Positions 7,446 through 13,134 of a stretch of 14,213 nucleotides of DNA are shown here, in pieces (position 1 is the first letter of the stretch; each line of letters begins with the position of its first letter). The stretch spans positions 1-14,213 of the forward strand of contig DDUR01000039.1 in the NCBI GenBank assembly GCA_002344895.1, written 5' to 3'. The notes under the pieces were generated by a model, which was not told the origin of the DNA, made no database searches, and saw nothing but the letters and a program-made list of their open reading frames with translations. The position numbers were made by a program, and so were the translations under genes. This DNA is from Ignavibacteria bacterium UBA2333. Its GTDB lineage: Bacteria; Bacteroidota; Ignavibacteria; Kapaibacteriales; Kapaibacteriaceae.

Positions 7446-8314
7446 AACGTTGCGACGTAGAGAATAACCGCTGTAAGGCCAAAAACAACGTAGCTTGGAA
7501 TATCGCGCATTGCAAAAACGATCGGGTCATCATGCATGGTACCGCGCCAGGCGACGAGCCACGTCCGGCTCACCCAATAGATAACAAGCGGAATGACAAA
7601 CCACAACACGTCGGGGTGGGTGTAGAGGACACGTACGTCGTGGCTCTGCAGATAGAGCGTAAACACGAGAACAGCCAAGAAACCAAGAGCGACACCGGTC
7701 ACGGCCACAAAGACGGCATCACCAACATGATATCCACGACCGGCGATCACCCGTCCTTCTCGTTCTACCGTATCTCGTAACTCTACGTACCTTTTTAAAA
7801 ACGCCAAAGACGTGAAAAAAAACAGTGAAAACGTTGCCAACCAGCCTGACATTGACACATCGGCAGCAGCAGCACCGGCTGCTAAGCGGAGTGTATAGAG
7901 TCCGCTGAGCACCACAACGTCGACGATAACAAGGCGTTTTAACCAGAACGAATACAGCGACGTAACAACGACATACAGTCCCATCCAGGCGAGAGTGGAC
8001 ATGCTGACGGCATATCCAAGAGCCAATCCGGAAACGACGAGTACAAAGGCCAGGATTTTTGCCAAAGGGGCTGCCACCGTACCGGCGGCAAGGGGGCGAC
8101 GGTGTTTCGTGGGATGGGCTCTATCTGACTCTACGTCAACAAGGTCGTTTACAACGTAAACGGCAGAGGCACAGAGCGAAAACCCCAGGATGGCTACGAT
8201 AACGTCGGCCACCCGTGTCCATTCATCCAGAACATGTGCGAGGACAAGTGGCACCATCAGCAGCAGATTTTTCACCCACTGATGAGGTCGTAGCAGACGG
8301 AGAACGGGCGGCAT
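7442..8314 (-). CDS. ubiA: UbiA-family polyprenyl-phosphate phosphoribosyltransferase (DPPR synthase-like)
   Basis: This 290-residue integral membrane protein is expected to transfer 5-phosphoribose from PRPP to polyprenyl phosphate, the entry step to arabinose donors. The Asp-rich UbiA motif is at N57-D64 (NDLVDVESD), followed by RAHPTKHRRPLAAG (65-78); this wording is characteristic of the decaprenyl-phosphate phosphoribosyltransferase subgroup rather than of quinone or haem prenyltransferases. The second conserved region, FLKRYVELR (172-180), and the ending DDPIVFAMRD (262-271) also fit that subgroup. Eight or nine hydrophobic segments alternate with short loops. It is the first gene of the operon and overlaps the dprE1-like gene by ATGA. 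The start ATG lies three bases from a 6-bp hairpin (8318-8335), with no evident Shine-Dalgarno sequence. The phosphatase needed next in the pathway is not encoded here. Confidence 0.88.
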   Translation of the reverse strand: MPPVLRLLRPHQWVKNLLLMVPLVLAHVLDEWTRVADVIVAILGFSLCASAVYVVNDLVDVESDRAHPTKHRRPLAAGTVAAPLAKILAFVLVVSGLALGYAVSMSTLAWMGLYVVVTSLYSFWLKRLVIVDVVVLSGLYTLRLAAGAAAADVSMSGWLATFSLFFFTSLAFLKRYVELRDTVEREGRVIAGRGYHVGDAVFVAVTGVALGFLAVLVFTLYLQSHDVRVLYTHPDVLWFVIPLVIYWVSRTWLVAWRGTMHDDPIVFAMRDIPSYVVFGLTAVILYVATL

Positions 8315-8317
8315 ATC

Positions 8318-8335
8318 GGCAAGATACCACTTGCC
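8318..8335 (-). promoter_or_regulatory. Hairpin at the ubiA start
   Basis: GGCAAG (8318-8323) and CTTGCC (8330-8335) form a perfect 6-bp stem with a 6-nt loop, ending three bases before the ubiA ATG on the minus strand. It covers the region where a ribosome binding site would lie, so it could damp translation. The stem is short and may be chance. Confidence 0.3.
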
Positions 8336-8341
8336 AGCCGC

Positions 8342-8380
8342 TTAGTCTTCGACGCGATCGATGATGTTGAACTTGATCAT
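8342..8380 (-). CDS. Possible 12-residue leader peptide upstream of ubiA
   Basis: On the minus strand an ATG at 8380 begins MIKFNIIDRVED and ends at TAA (8344-8342), 27 bp before the ubiA start and just ahead of the hairpin at 8318-8335. The codons are common ones in this window (ATC, AAG, TTC, AAC, GAC). It carries no run of one amino acid as in classical attenuators. It could also be chance, or the relic of the end of a lost gene. Nothing I recognise matches it. Confidence 0.2.
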   Translation of the reverse strand: MIKFNIIDRVED

Positions 8381-8456
8381 AGTGGGCTGCAACCTCGGCA
8401 CAACCCCTCAACAAATCAATCAACGATTTCCCGTAGGTGCCAATACTTCCTAATGG

Positions 8457-8493
8457 TTACGTACACCTTTAGCGGAGTATTACGTACACTTTT
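8457..8493. promoter_or_regulatory. Tandem 14-bp direct repeat, possible operator
   Basis: TTACGTACACCTTT (8457-8470) recurs as TTACGTACACTTTT (8480-8493), one mismatch, with a 23-bp period, about two helical turns. Each copy contains the palindrome TACGTA. The pair lies about 145 bp upstream of the ubiA start in an intergenic region, the arrangement expected for two sites of one DNA-binding protein on the same helix face. No matching regulator gene is in the window. Confidence 0.4.
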
Positions 8494-8517
8494 CATGGCG
8501 TTGAGAGGGAGTGGAGT

Positions 8518-8650
8518 GATTCACCGGGTAACCAGAGTGCCCGGTGAATCTGGAGGTTCCACATGTCACGGTTCATTCACCGGGGAACCACCTTACCCGG
8601 TGAATCTCAACGCACCTCATTCACCGGGGAACCACGTTACCCGGTGAATC
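8518..8650. repeat. Cluster of three palindromic repeats (same family as the terminal repeats)
   Basis: Three units lie in the same orientation: 8518-8550 (11-bp stem, spacer TAACCAGAGTG), 8575-8605 (10-bp stem, spacer GAACCACCTTA) and 8619-8649 (10-bp stem, spacer GAACCACGTTA). All share the stem TTCACCGGG/CCCGGTGAA and an 11-nt spacer, and each is followed by TCT or by CT at the same place. Start-to-start distances are 56 and 44 bp, so spacing is irregular. The last unit ends four bases from the GH57 stop codon. On the minus strand the cluster separates GH57 from the ubiA operon and would form three strong RNA hairpins in any read-through transcript. Confidence 0.92.
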
Positions 8651-8653
8651 TGT

Positions 8654-10255
8654 CTACGCCACGTCACGCCGTTCACATTCATCCAGATACGCCTCTTCCT
8701 CATCCGTCAACTTCGCCGATATGGCGTACTTCTCCACAAGTGTGCACAGTTTTTCGCAATCCGAGGCATGACTATGAAAGCGCATCGTAGCATACTCACG
8801 AGCTGTAAAGTTTGTCATAAGGAACTGCCAGTCACTTGCTTGTGCAAGCATGAGCTGGCGAATAGCATTCGATATGAGTCGTTGCATGGTCATGTCGTGC
8901 TCACGGTGTCCATGCTTCTCTAACAGACGCTCCATTCTTCTTTCCAGGCCATATTCACGTTCCCAGGTCCACACGGTATCTGGATTCATCCATACCTCAT
9001 CGGTTCCGTTTTTACCCCAGGATGATTCCGGAACGGCGATTTTTGTTGTGGGCGGAATTTGACCAAGGCAGTCCGATACCGTACCCATGGCAAGTTCCGG
9101 GTGGGCATGAACTCGTCGAATGACGTGTTCGAGGAACATCGGCCCTTCAAACCACCAGTGACCAAAGAGCTCAGTATCGAACGGTAGACAGAGTAACGGT
9201 GGCCGAGTAGTCTCGGATCGACGGTACCGAAGACGTATGGCCAGGGCATTCACAAAGTGTTCGGCATGGACTTCGGTTTTCGACTGCGCCCAAGCAGCAA
9301 CATATGGTTGTTTGGCACCCATATCTACCTGAACGTCCGTCACACGCCAGTATCGAAGTGCTGATCGATAGTATTTTTTATGGAAATCTAGGTAATCAGG
9401 ATCTCCCGGATATCCCGTTTGACCGCTCCATACCTGCAATGTCATGGGTAGGTCGCGCGTAAAAACTGTCGTTGTTTCCTCGTGGTCCGTTGACCCCATG
9501 AGGTGCAGGTCATATGCCGAGAGTGGTTCAGCGCCGCCTTCGAGGCGGCGCGCCCCCTGCAAAGCCCCCTGATCAATAACTGTCGCTTCAATTCCATGAC
9601 GACGGAGGAACTGTTCAATTCCTCGTCGCGGACGAGCAACAGAGTAAGCTGGAACCGGTAATAATGTTCGCCATGGATAGGCCGGTCGATAGGCACATTC
9701 AGGCATCCATAGGGCACGAGGATGGCGTCCAAAGTGGTGGATGTGTGATTGAACAGCCATTCCAATCTGTCTATCCACACTTGCATCTTCGGCCAGTAAC
9801 GGGAGATATCCATGCGTCATCCCACATGTCATCGTTTCCAGAGCACCGGCTTCTTCAAGTTTCCGAAAAGCACCAACAATGTCGCCGTTCACACGCTCGA
9901 ATTCTTCGAGCCGCGACGTATACCAATCAGCCCAATACTCTGTTAGCGCGATAATGTCGTCGGACATATTCTGCGACGACATGTGTTGAGCATCCCCTTT
10001 TGCAAGTGCGATGTGATCTCGACAGTAGTCAGCGAACAATTTTTTGGTATCAGGATGAGCAAGCTGCTCACACAACACTGGACTGAGGCTAACCGTTATG
10101 CCAGGACGAATCCCATCGTCTACCAGTCGTTGGCAAGCAGAGATCAACGGCAGATAACACTCTGCCATTGCTTCAAAAAGCCAATCACTACCATGTGGCC
10201 ACGTGCCATGATGGAGAACCCACGGCAGGTGCGTGTGAAGGATAATGCTTACCAT
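8654..10255 (-). CDS. Glycoside hydrolase family 57, 1,4-alpha-glucan branching enzyme
   Basis: The 533-residue protein is expected to introduce alpha-1,6 branches into glycogen-like glucan. Family hallmarks are the start VSIILHTHLPWVLHHG (2-17) with WPHGSDWLFEA (19-29), THGYLPLL (147-154), WMPECAYRP (183-191) with E186 as the presumed nucleophile, and PFDTELFGHWWFEGP (358-372) with D360 as the presumed acid/base. The C-terminal helical domain includes SSWGKNGTDEVWMNP (411-425), typical of the branching-enzyme subgroup with the DUF1957 module rather than amylopullulanases. No signal peptide is present, so it is cytoplasmic. The frame extends to an ATG at 10282, but that lies inside a hairpin and precedes the conserved start, so 10255 is preferred. 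AGGA is present three bases before the ATG. It stands apart from other glycogen genes here. A perfect 9-bp stem with a 3-nt loop lies in codons for residues 235-242 (9531-9551). Confidence 0.92.
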   Translation of the reverse strand: MVSIILHTHLPWVLHHGTWPHGSDWLFEAMAECYLPLISACQRLVDDGIRPGITVSLSPVLCEQLAHPDTKKLFADYCRDHIALAKGDAQHMSSQNMSDDIIALTEYWADWYTSRLEEFERVNGDIVGAFRKLEEAGALETMTCGMTHGYLPLLAEDASVDRQIGMAVQSHIHHFGRHPRALWMPECAYRPAYPWRTLLPVPAYSVARPRRGIEQFLRRHGIEATVIDQGALQGARRLEGGAEPLSAYDLHLMGSTDHEETTTVFTRDLPMTLQVWSGQTGYPGDPDYLDFHKKYYRSALRYWRVTDVQVDMGAKQPYVAAWAQSKTEVHAEHFVNALAIRLRYRRSETTRPPLLCLPFDTELFGHWWFEGPMFLEHVIRRVHAHPELAMGTVSDCLGQIPPTTKIAVPESSWGKNGTDEVWMNPDTVWTWEREYGLERRMERLLEKHGHREHDMTMQRLISNAIRQLMLAQASDWQFLMTNFTAREYATMRFHSHASDCEKLCTLVEKYAISAKLTDEEEAYLDECERRDVA

Positions 10256-10270
10256 GGGTCCTAAACTACA

Positions 10271-10311
10271 GATGCCGCACACGGCGAACCGAATGCGGCA
10301 TCATTTTTTTT
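10271..10311 (+). terminator. Terminator-like hairpin on the plus strand
   Basis: GATGCCGCA (10271-10279) and TGCGGCATC (10294-10302) form a perfect 9-bp stem with a 14-nt loop, followed by A and eight T residues (10304-10311). Both neighbouring genes are on the minus strand, where the same hairpin is preceded by A8 and followed by no T-run. It would therefore end antisense transcripts running out of the GH57 gene before they enter the tRNA gene. On the minus strand it is a hairpin in the GH57 leader. Confidence 0.65.
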
Positions 10312-10318
10312 GTTAGGG

Positions 10319-10392
10319 GGCGAGTGACGGGGCTCGAACCCGCGACAACCAGAGTCACAATCTGGGGCTCTACCAACTGAGCTACACCCGCC
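10319..10392 (-). tRNA. tRNA-His (anticodon GTG)
   Basis: The minus strand folds as a full cloverleaf. The acceptor stem is GCGGGTG with CACTCGC (one G-U pair), and the D-arm is GCTC...GAGC with GTTGGTA in the loop. The anticodon stem CCAGA/TCTGG encloses TTGTGAC with anticodon GTG, and the T-arm is GCGGG TTCGAGC CCCGT. An extra 5' G (position 10392) faces C73 (10319), the G-1:C73 pair that identifies tRNA-His. The 3' CCA is not encoded, since CC is followed by C. The gene lies 19 bp after the LRR gene stop on the same strand, with a promoter-like octamer at 10404-10411. Confidence 0.97.
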
Positions 10393-10403
10393 GTGGCGGA
10401 CAG

Positions 10404-10411
10404 CAAAGTTA
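10404..10411 (-). promoter_or_regulatory. Possible -7 element of tRNA-His (TAACTTTG)
   Basis: TAACTTTG on the minus strand fits TAnnTTTG and ends 11 bases before the 5' G of the tRNA, so transcription would begin about 5 bases before the mature end. It directly follows the TGA stop of the LRR gene. No clear -33 TTTG is seen. Its position supports a Bacteroidetes-type promoter, although co-transcription with the LRR gene is also possible. Confidence 0.5.
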
Positions 10412-11500
10412 TCACTTTTTCGGTTTCGGTCTACCTTCCGGTTTCTGTTGTGGTTCGCGATCCAATGAAGGATTACGTTGTACAATTCGGAGTTCGGCCA
10501 GACCCTGGAGTTTTGCCAAAGAGCGAATTGGTAAACCTTCGAGTGGATTATCTGACAGATCAAGTCGCGTTAGCGACTGGCAGCGCTCGATTTCTTCAGG
10601 GATCGTTTTTAACCCATTGTTCGACACCGATAAAAAGGCAAGGTTTTTCAGGTTGCCGATGGATGGTGGAATCACGGTTAATCCACACGAATCAGCACGC
10701 AATTCCCTCAGCTCCTGTGAGTTGAGGTATTCCGGTAGCTTCTGGAGAGTATTTCCGGAAACATTTATGCTGCGAAGAGCAGGCAAATGGTAAACTGTGT
10801 CAGGTATTGCCTTGAGGTTGTTATTCGCCACATCCAGATCAGTGAGCATGTGGAGATTCCCGAATGATGCGGGAATGACTGTGATGTTATTATTCGAAAG
10901 TCGAAGCATACGCAACTGCCGCAGATTACCGATCCAAGCAGGAACCTCTGTAAGTGCGTTGGCAGATGCTGACAACATCGTAAGGGACAATGCCGAACCA
11001 AGTGACTGTGGCAACGTGGTGAGTTTTGTACCGTCGAGATACAACTCTTTTAACCGCGTCAGCCCATCAAATGCACGGGCGTCAAGCGCTGCCAACGGTG
11101 TACCGGTGAGATTGAGGGACGTCAATGCCGGCAACGATTTTAGCACGGTTGGAATCGACGTAATCTTGGTCTGCGCGAGATTAACCTTAACAAGTTTTGT
11201 ACACTTTGCTAACTCTTGAGGGAGCTCAGTAATTGGATTTCCTGAAAGATCTAATTCGACAAGATTTACGAATAGTCCAACACTGTCACTCAACGTAGAC
11301 AGATTTCGATGTGAAAGTGCCAAACGTTGAACTGCGGCCGGATCCTTTGTGGCATCAGCGATTGATGTAACACGACCACCTCGCGGCCCACCTTTTGGCT
11401 GACGCTGCGTCGAAGAGTGACTCGAAATTTCGGGTTGAGCAAAGATCAATGTCACATTGACAAACAACGTGCAAACAATCAATGAGATGTTTCGATTCAT
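10412..11500 (-). CDS. Secreted leucine-rich-repeat protein
   Basis: The 362-residue protein begins with a clear signal peptide, residues 1-21 (MNRN, hydrophobic stretch ISLIVCTLFVNVTLIF, cleavage probably after A21). A Ser/Gln/Gly/Arg-rich linker (22-43) follows, then about twelve leucine-rich repeats of about 23 residues from about 57 to 343. Their consensus is LxxLxLSxNxLxxIPxxIGNL, the bacterial/small-GTPase-associated (Shoc2-like) LRR type. The last 20 residues are basic and proline-rich (QQKPEGRPKPKK). There is no kinase, Roc or other catalytic domain, no membrane anchor and no sorting domain, so a binding or scaffold role outside the cytoplasm is likely. An ATG at 11671 is in frame but would place 57 non-conserved residues before the signal peptide and read through the candidate RNA, so 11500 is preferred. 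AAGGA lies 11 bases before the ATG. The ligand is unknown. Confidence 0.85.
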   Translation of the reverse strand: MNRNISLIVCTLFVNVTLIFAQPEISSHSSTQRQPKGGPRGGRVTSIADATKDPAAVQRLALSHRNLSTLSDSVGLFVNLVELDLSGNPITELPQELAKCTKLVKVNLAQTKITSIPTVLKSLPALTSLNLTGTPLAALDARAFDGLTRLKELYLDGTKLTTLPQSLGSALSLTMLSASANALTEVPAWIGNLRQLRMLRLSNNNITVIPASFGNLHMLTDLDVANNNLKAIPDTVYHLPALRSINVSGNTLQKLPEYLNSQELRELRADSCGLTVIPPSIGNLKNLAFLSVSNNGLKTIPEEIERCQSLTRLDLSDNPLEGLPIRSLAKLQGLAELRIVQRNPSLDREPQQKPEGRPKPKK

Positions 11501-11543
11501 GGTGTACGTGTTCCTTGCGTGGCTTGAGGAAGGAGTAGAAAAC

Positions 11544-11572
11544 AAAAAGGCCGTGACGAATATCACGGCCTT
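11544..11572 (-). terminator. Intrinsic terminator upstream of the LRR gene
   Basis: On the minus strand, AAGGCCGTGA and TCACGGCCTT form a perfect 10-bp stem (11563-11572 with 11547-11556) around a 6-nt loop, followed by TTTTTGTTTTC (two of the T residues are in the stem). This is a canonical terminator 43 bp before the LRR start codon. On the plus strand the following TTCCCTTTC is a poor T-run. It must end either a separate small RNA or an attenuated LRR leader. Confidence 0.85.
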
Positions 11573-11616
11573 CCCTTTCATCTCCTCAGTAACGGATGAT
11601 TTCTCATCCGCTCCGG
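11544..11616 (-). ncRNA. Candidate structured small RNA or LRR leader attenuator
   Basis: From a start predicted by the promoter-like sequence at 11623-11630, a minus-strand RNA of about 73 nt would contain a 7-bp stem capped by a GAAA tetraloop (CGGATGA-GAAA-TCATCCG, 11593-11610). A purine-rich linker (ACTGAGGAGATGAAAGGG) and the terminator hairpin at 11544-11572 follow. The GNRA loop exists only on the minus strand, which supports that orientation. The linker resembles a ribosome binding site. I do not recognise a known RNA family. It may act in trans, or be a cis regulatory leader of the LRR gene. Confidence 0.4.
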
Positions 11617-11622
11617 GTGGCT

Positions 11623-11630
11623 CAAAATTA
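11623..11630 (-). promoter_or_regulatory. Possible promoter of the small RNA or LRR gene (TAATTTTG)
   Basis: TAATTTTG on the minus strand fits TAnnTTTG. A TTG lies 19 bases upstream (11652-11650), the spacing expected for the Bacteroidetes-type -33/-7 pair. A start about 6-7 bases downstream gives an RNA beginning near 11616. Confidence 0.4.
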
Positions 11631-11815
11631 CATTTTCTCTCGTTCCATGCAACATTTTCGTTACGGACCAAGTTTTTTTGGGCCTGATTTGGTCAGAACC
11701 TGCCATCGTGCGACATTTGTTGGACACCTGTACCTGCGGTAGGGTCCTCCGAGCCGCACGCTTAAAGACGGGCGATACCTGCGCCCGCGACTTTTTCCCC
11801 TGGCTTTCACAACGT

Positions 11816-13126
11816 ATGGCACAACGTCCGACCGACCGTACCGAAGCGGTCCTTGATCTGGCTGCACTCAAGACAAAAAAAATCGCCGAATTGGCAGTTA
11901 TTGCCAAGACATTGGGCATCGACGACGTAACGGACCTGCGTAAGCAGGACATTATCTACAAGATTGTAGAGGCAGAAAATCAGCGTGCTATGGCTACACA
12001 CGCTGAACGTGAGAACGTAAATCTGACTGTTGGATGTATTGAAGTGCTGCCTGATGGTTATGCCTTCCTTCGTTCTCCAGATTACAACTACCTACCTTCG
12101 CCAGACGACATTTATGTATCTCCAAACCAAGTAAAACGATACGGCCTTCGTACCGGTGATACCGTTAAAGGATATGTTCGCCCTCCGCGTGACGGCGAAC
12201 GATTCTTTGCTCTTGTGCGTATTGAGACCTTGAACTACATCCCGTTTGATGGCACACCGCTGCGACGGACACAGTTTGAGGATTTAACGCCACTCTATGC
12301 TGATGAACGGATTATTCTTGAGACATCGCAAAATGAGTACGCCACACGGATTATCGACCTTGTAGCACCGATTGGTAAGGGGCAACGGGGCTTGATCGTA
12401 TCCCCGCCGAAAGCCGGGAAAACAATACTCCTTCAGAAAATGGCGAATGCCATCGCAAGGAACCATCCGGAGGTCAAGCTCATCGTCTTACTCATCGACG
12501 AGCGTCCGGAAGAAGTGACAGACATGCAACGCAGCGTAAACGCTGAAGTTGTGGCGTCAACGTTCGACGAGCCACCTGAGCGTCACGTCCAAGTTGCTGA
12601 CATGGTTATCGAAAAAGCAAAACGACTTGTTGAGGCAAAACAGGACGTTGTTATCCTGCTTGATTCAATCACGCGTCTGGCTCGTGCTCACAATACTGTG
12701 ATTCCGCAATCTGGAAAGCTCTTGTCTGGTGGTGTAGATGCCAATGCATTACATCGACCGAAACGCTTCTTTGGAGCGGCACGGAATGTGGAAGAGGGCG
12801 GATCGTTAACGATCATTGCAACTGCTCTCGTTGAGACAAACTCTCGAATGGATGAAGTCATCTTCGAAGAGTTTAAGGGAACGGGCAACATGGAGCTTGT
12901 CCTTGACCGTAAACTATCTGAGCGTCGGATCTTCCCTGCTATCGACGTCAATCGTTCGGGCACACGTCGGGAAGAATTGTTGCTTACGCAAGACGAACTC
13001 AACAAGATCTGGATACTTCGTAAGGTTCTGGGAGATGATCCGCCAATCGAGGCAATGGAAACGCTACTGGAGCGAATGAAGGCAACACGGGCAAACGTTG
13101 AATTCCTAAAAACGCTTAACACCTAG
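11816..13126 (+). CDS. rho: Transcription termination factor Rho
   Basis: Rho is the hexameric RNA-dependent ATPase that ends transcription of untranslated RNA. The 436-residue protein starts with the Rho N-terminal helical domain (LAALKTKKIAELAVIAKTLG, 15-34). The RNA-binding cold-shock-like fold is next (LPDGYAFLRSPDYNYLPS, 78-95), containing the YAFLR and YNYLPSPDDIYVS core. The ATPase domain shows Walker A PPKAGKT (197-203) and Walker B VVILLDSITRLARAHN (278-293). LSGGVDANAL follows (Q-loop), then FEEFKGTGNMELVLDR (R-loop region). The length is that of a standard Rho without the large insertions seen in Actinobacteria or some Bacteroidetes. The frame is open back to 11678, but those 46 residues are Cys/Arg-rich and not Rho-like, so they are taken as the mRNA leader. 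No Shine-Dalgarno sequence is visible. A cation transporter gene follows after 8 bp. Confidence 0.96.
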   Translation: MAQRPTDRTEAVLDLAALKTKKIAELAVIAKTLGIDDVTDLRKQDIIYKIVEAENQRAMATHAERENVNLTVGCIEVLPDGYAFLRSPDYNYLPSPDDIYVSPNQVKRYGLRTGDTVKGYVRPPRDGERFFALVRIETLNYIPFDGTPLRRTQFEDLTPLYADERIILETSQNEYATRIIDLVAPIGKGQRGLIVSPPKAGKTILLQKMANAIARNHPEVKLIVLLIDERPEEVTDMQRSVNAEVVASTFDEPPERHVQVADMVIEKAKRLVEAKQDVVILLDSITRLARAHNTVIPQSGKLLSGGVDANALHRPKRFFGAARNVEEGGSLTIIATALVETNSRMDEVIFEEFKGTGNMELVLDRKLSERRIFPAIDVNRSGTRREELLLTQDELNKIWILRKVLGDDPPIEAMETLLERMKATRANVEFLKTLNT

Positions 13127-13134
13127 ATCCGCGT

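Noticed and set aside
8518..8650. CRISPR array
   Set aside because: Repeats are spaced 56 and 44 bp apart, spacers are not of equal length, the repeat interiors vary, and there are no cas genes.
8453..8790. Small plus-strand genes with FTGEPPYPVN-like repeats
   Set aside because: The peptide repeats come only from the palindromes read in frame; the rest overlaps the GH57 gene end.
10261..10563. 100-residue minus-strand protein
   Set aside because: It is a translation of tRNA-His (GCSSVGRAPDCDSGCRGFEP pattern), a well-known false gene.
11573..11616. Hammerhead ribozyme
   Set aside because: CTGAGGA...GAAA resembles the core, but there is no room for stem II and no matching stems I and III.
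11501..11671. N-terminal extension of the LRR protein
   Set aside because: It would bury the signal peptide and run through a terminator.
11678..11815. Extended Cys-rich N-terminus of Rho
   Set aside because: The 46 residues do not resemble Rho, and the ATG at 11816 directly precedes the conserved N-terminal domain; more likely leader RNA.
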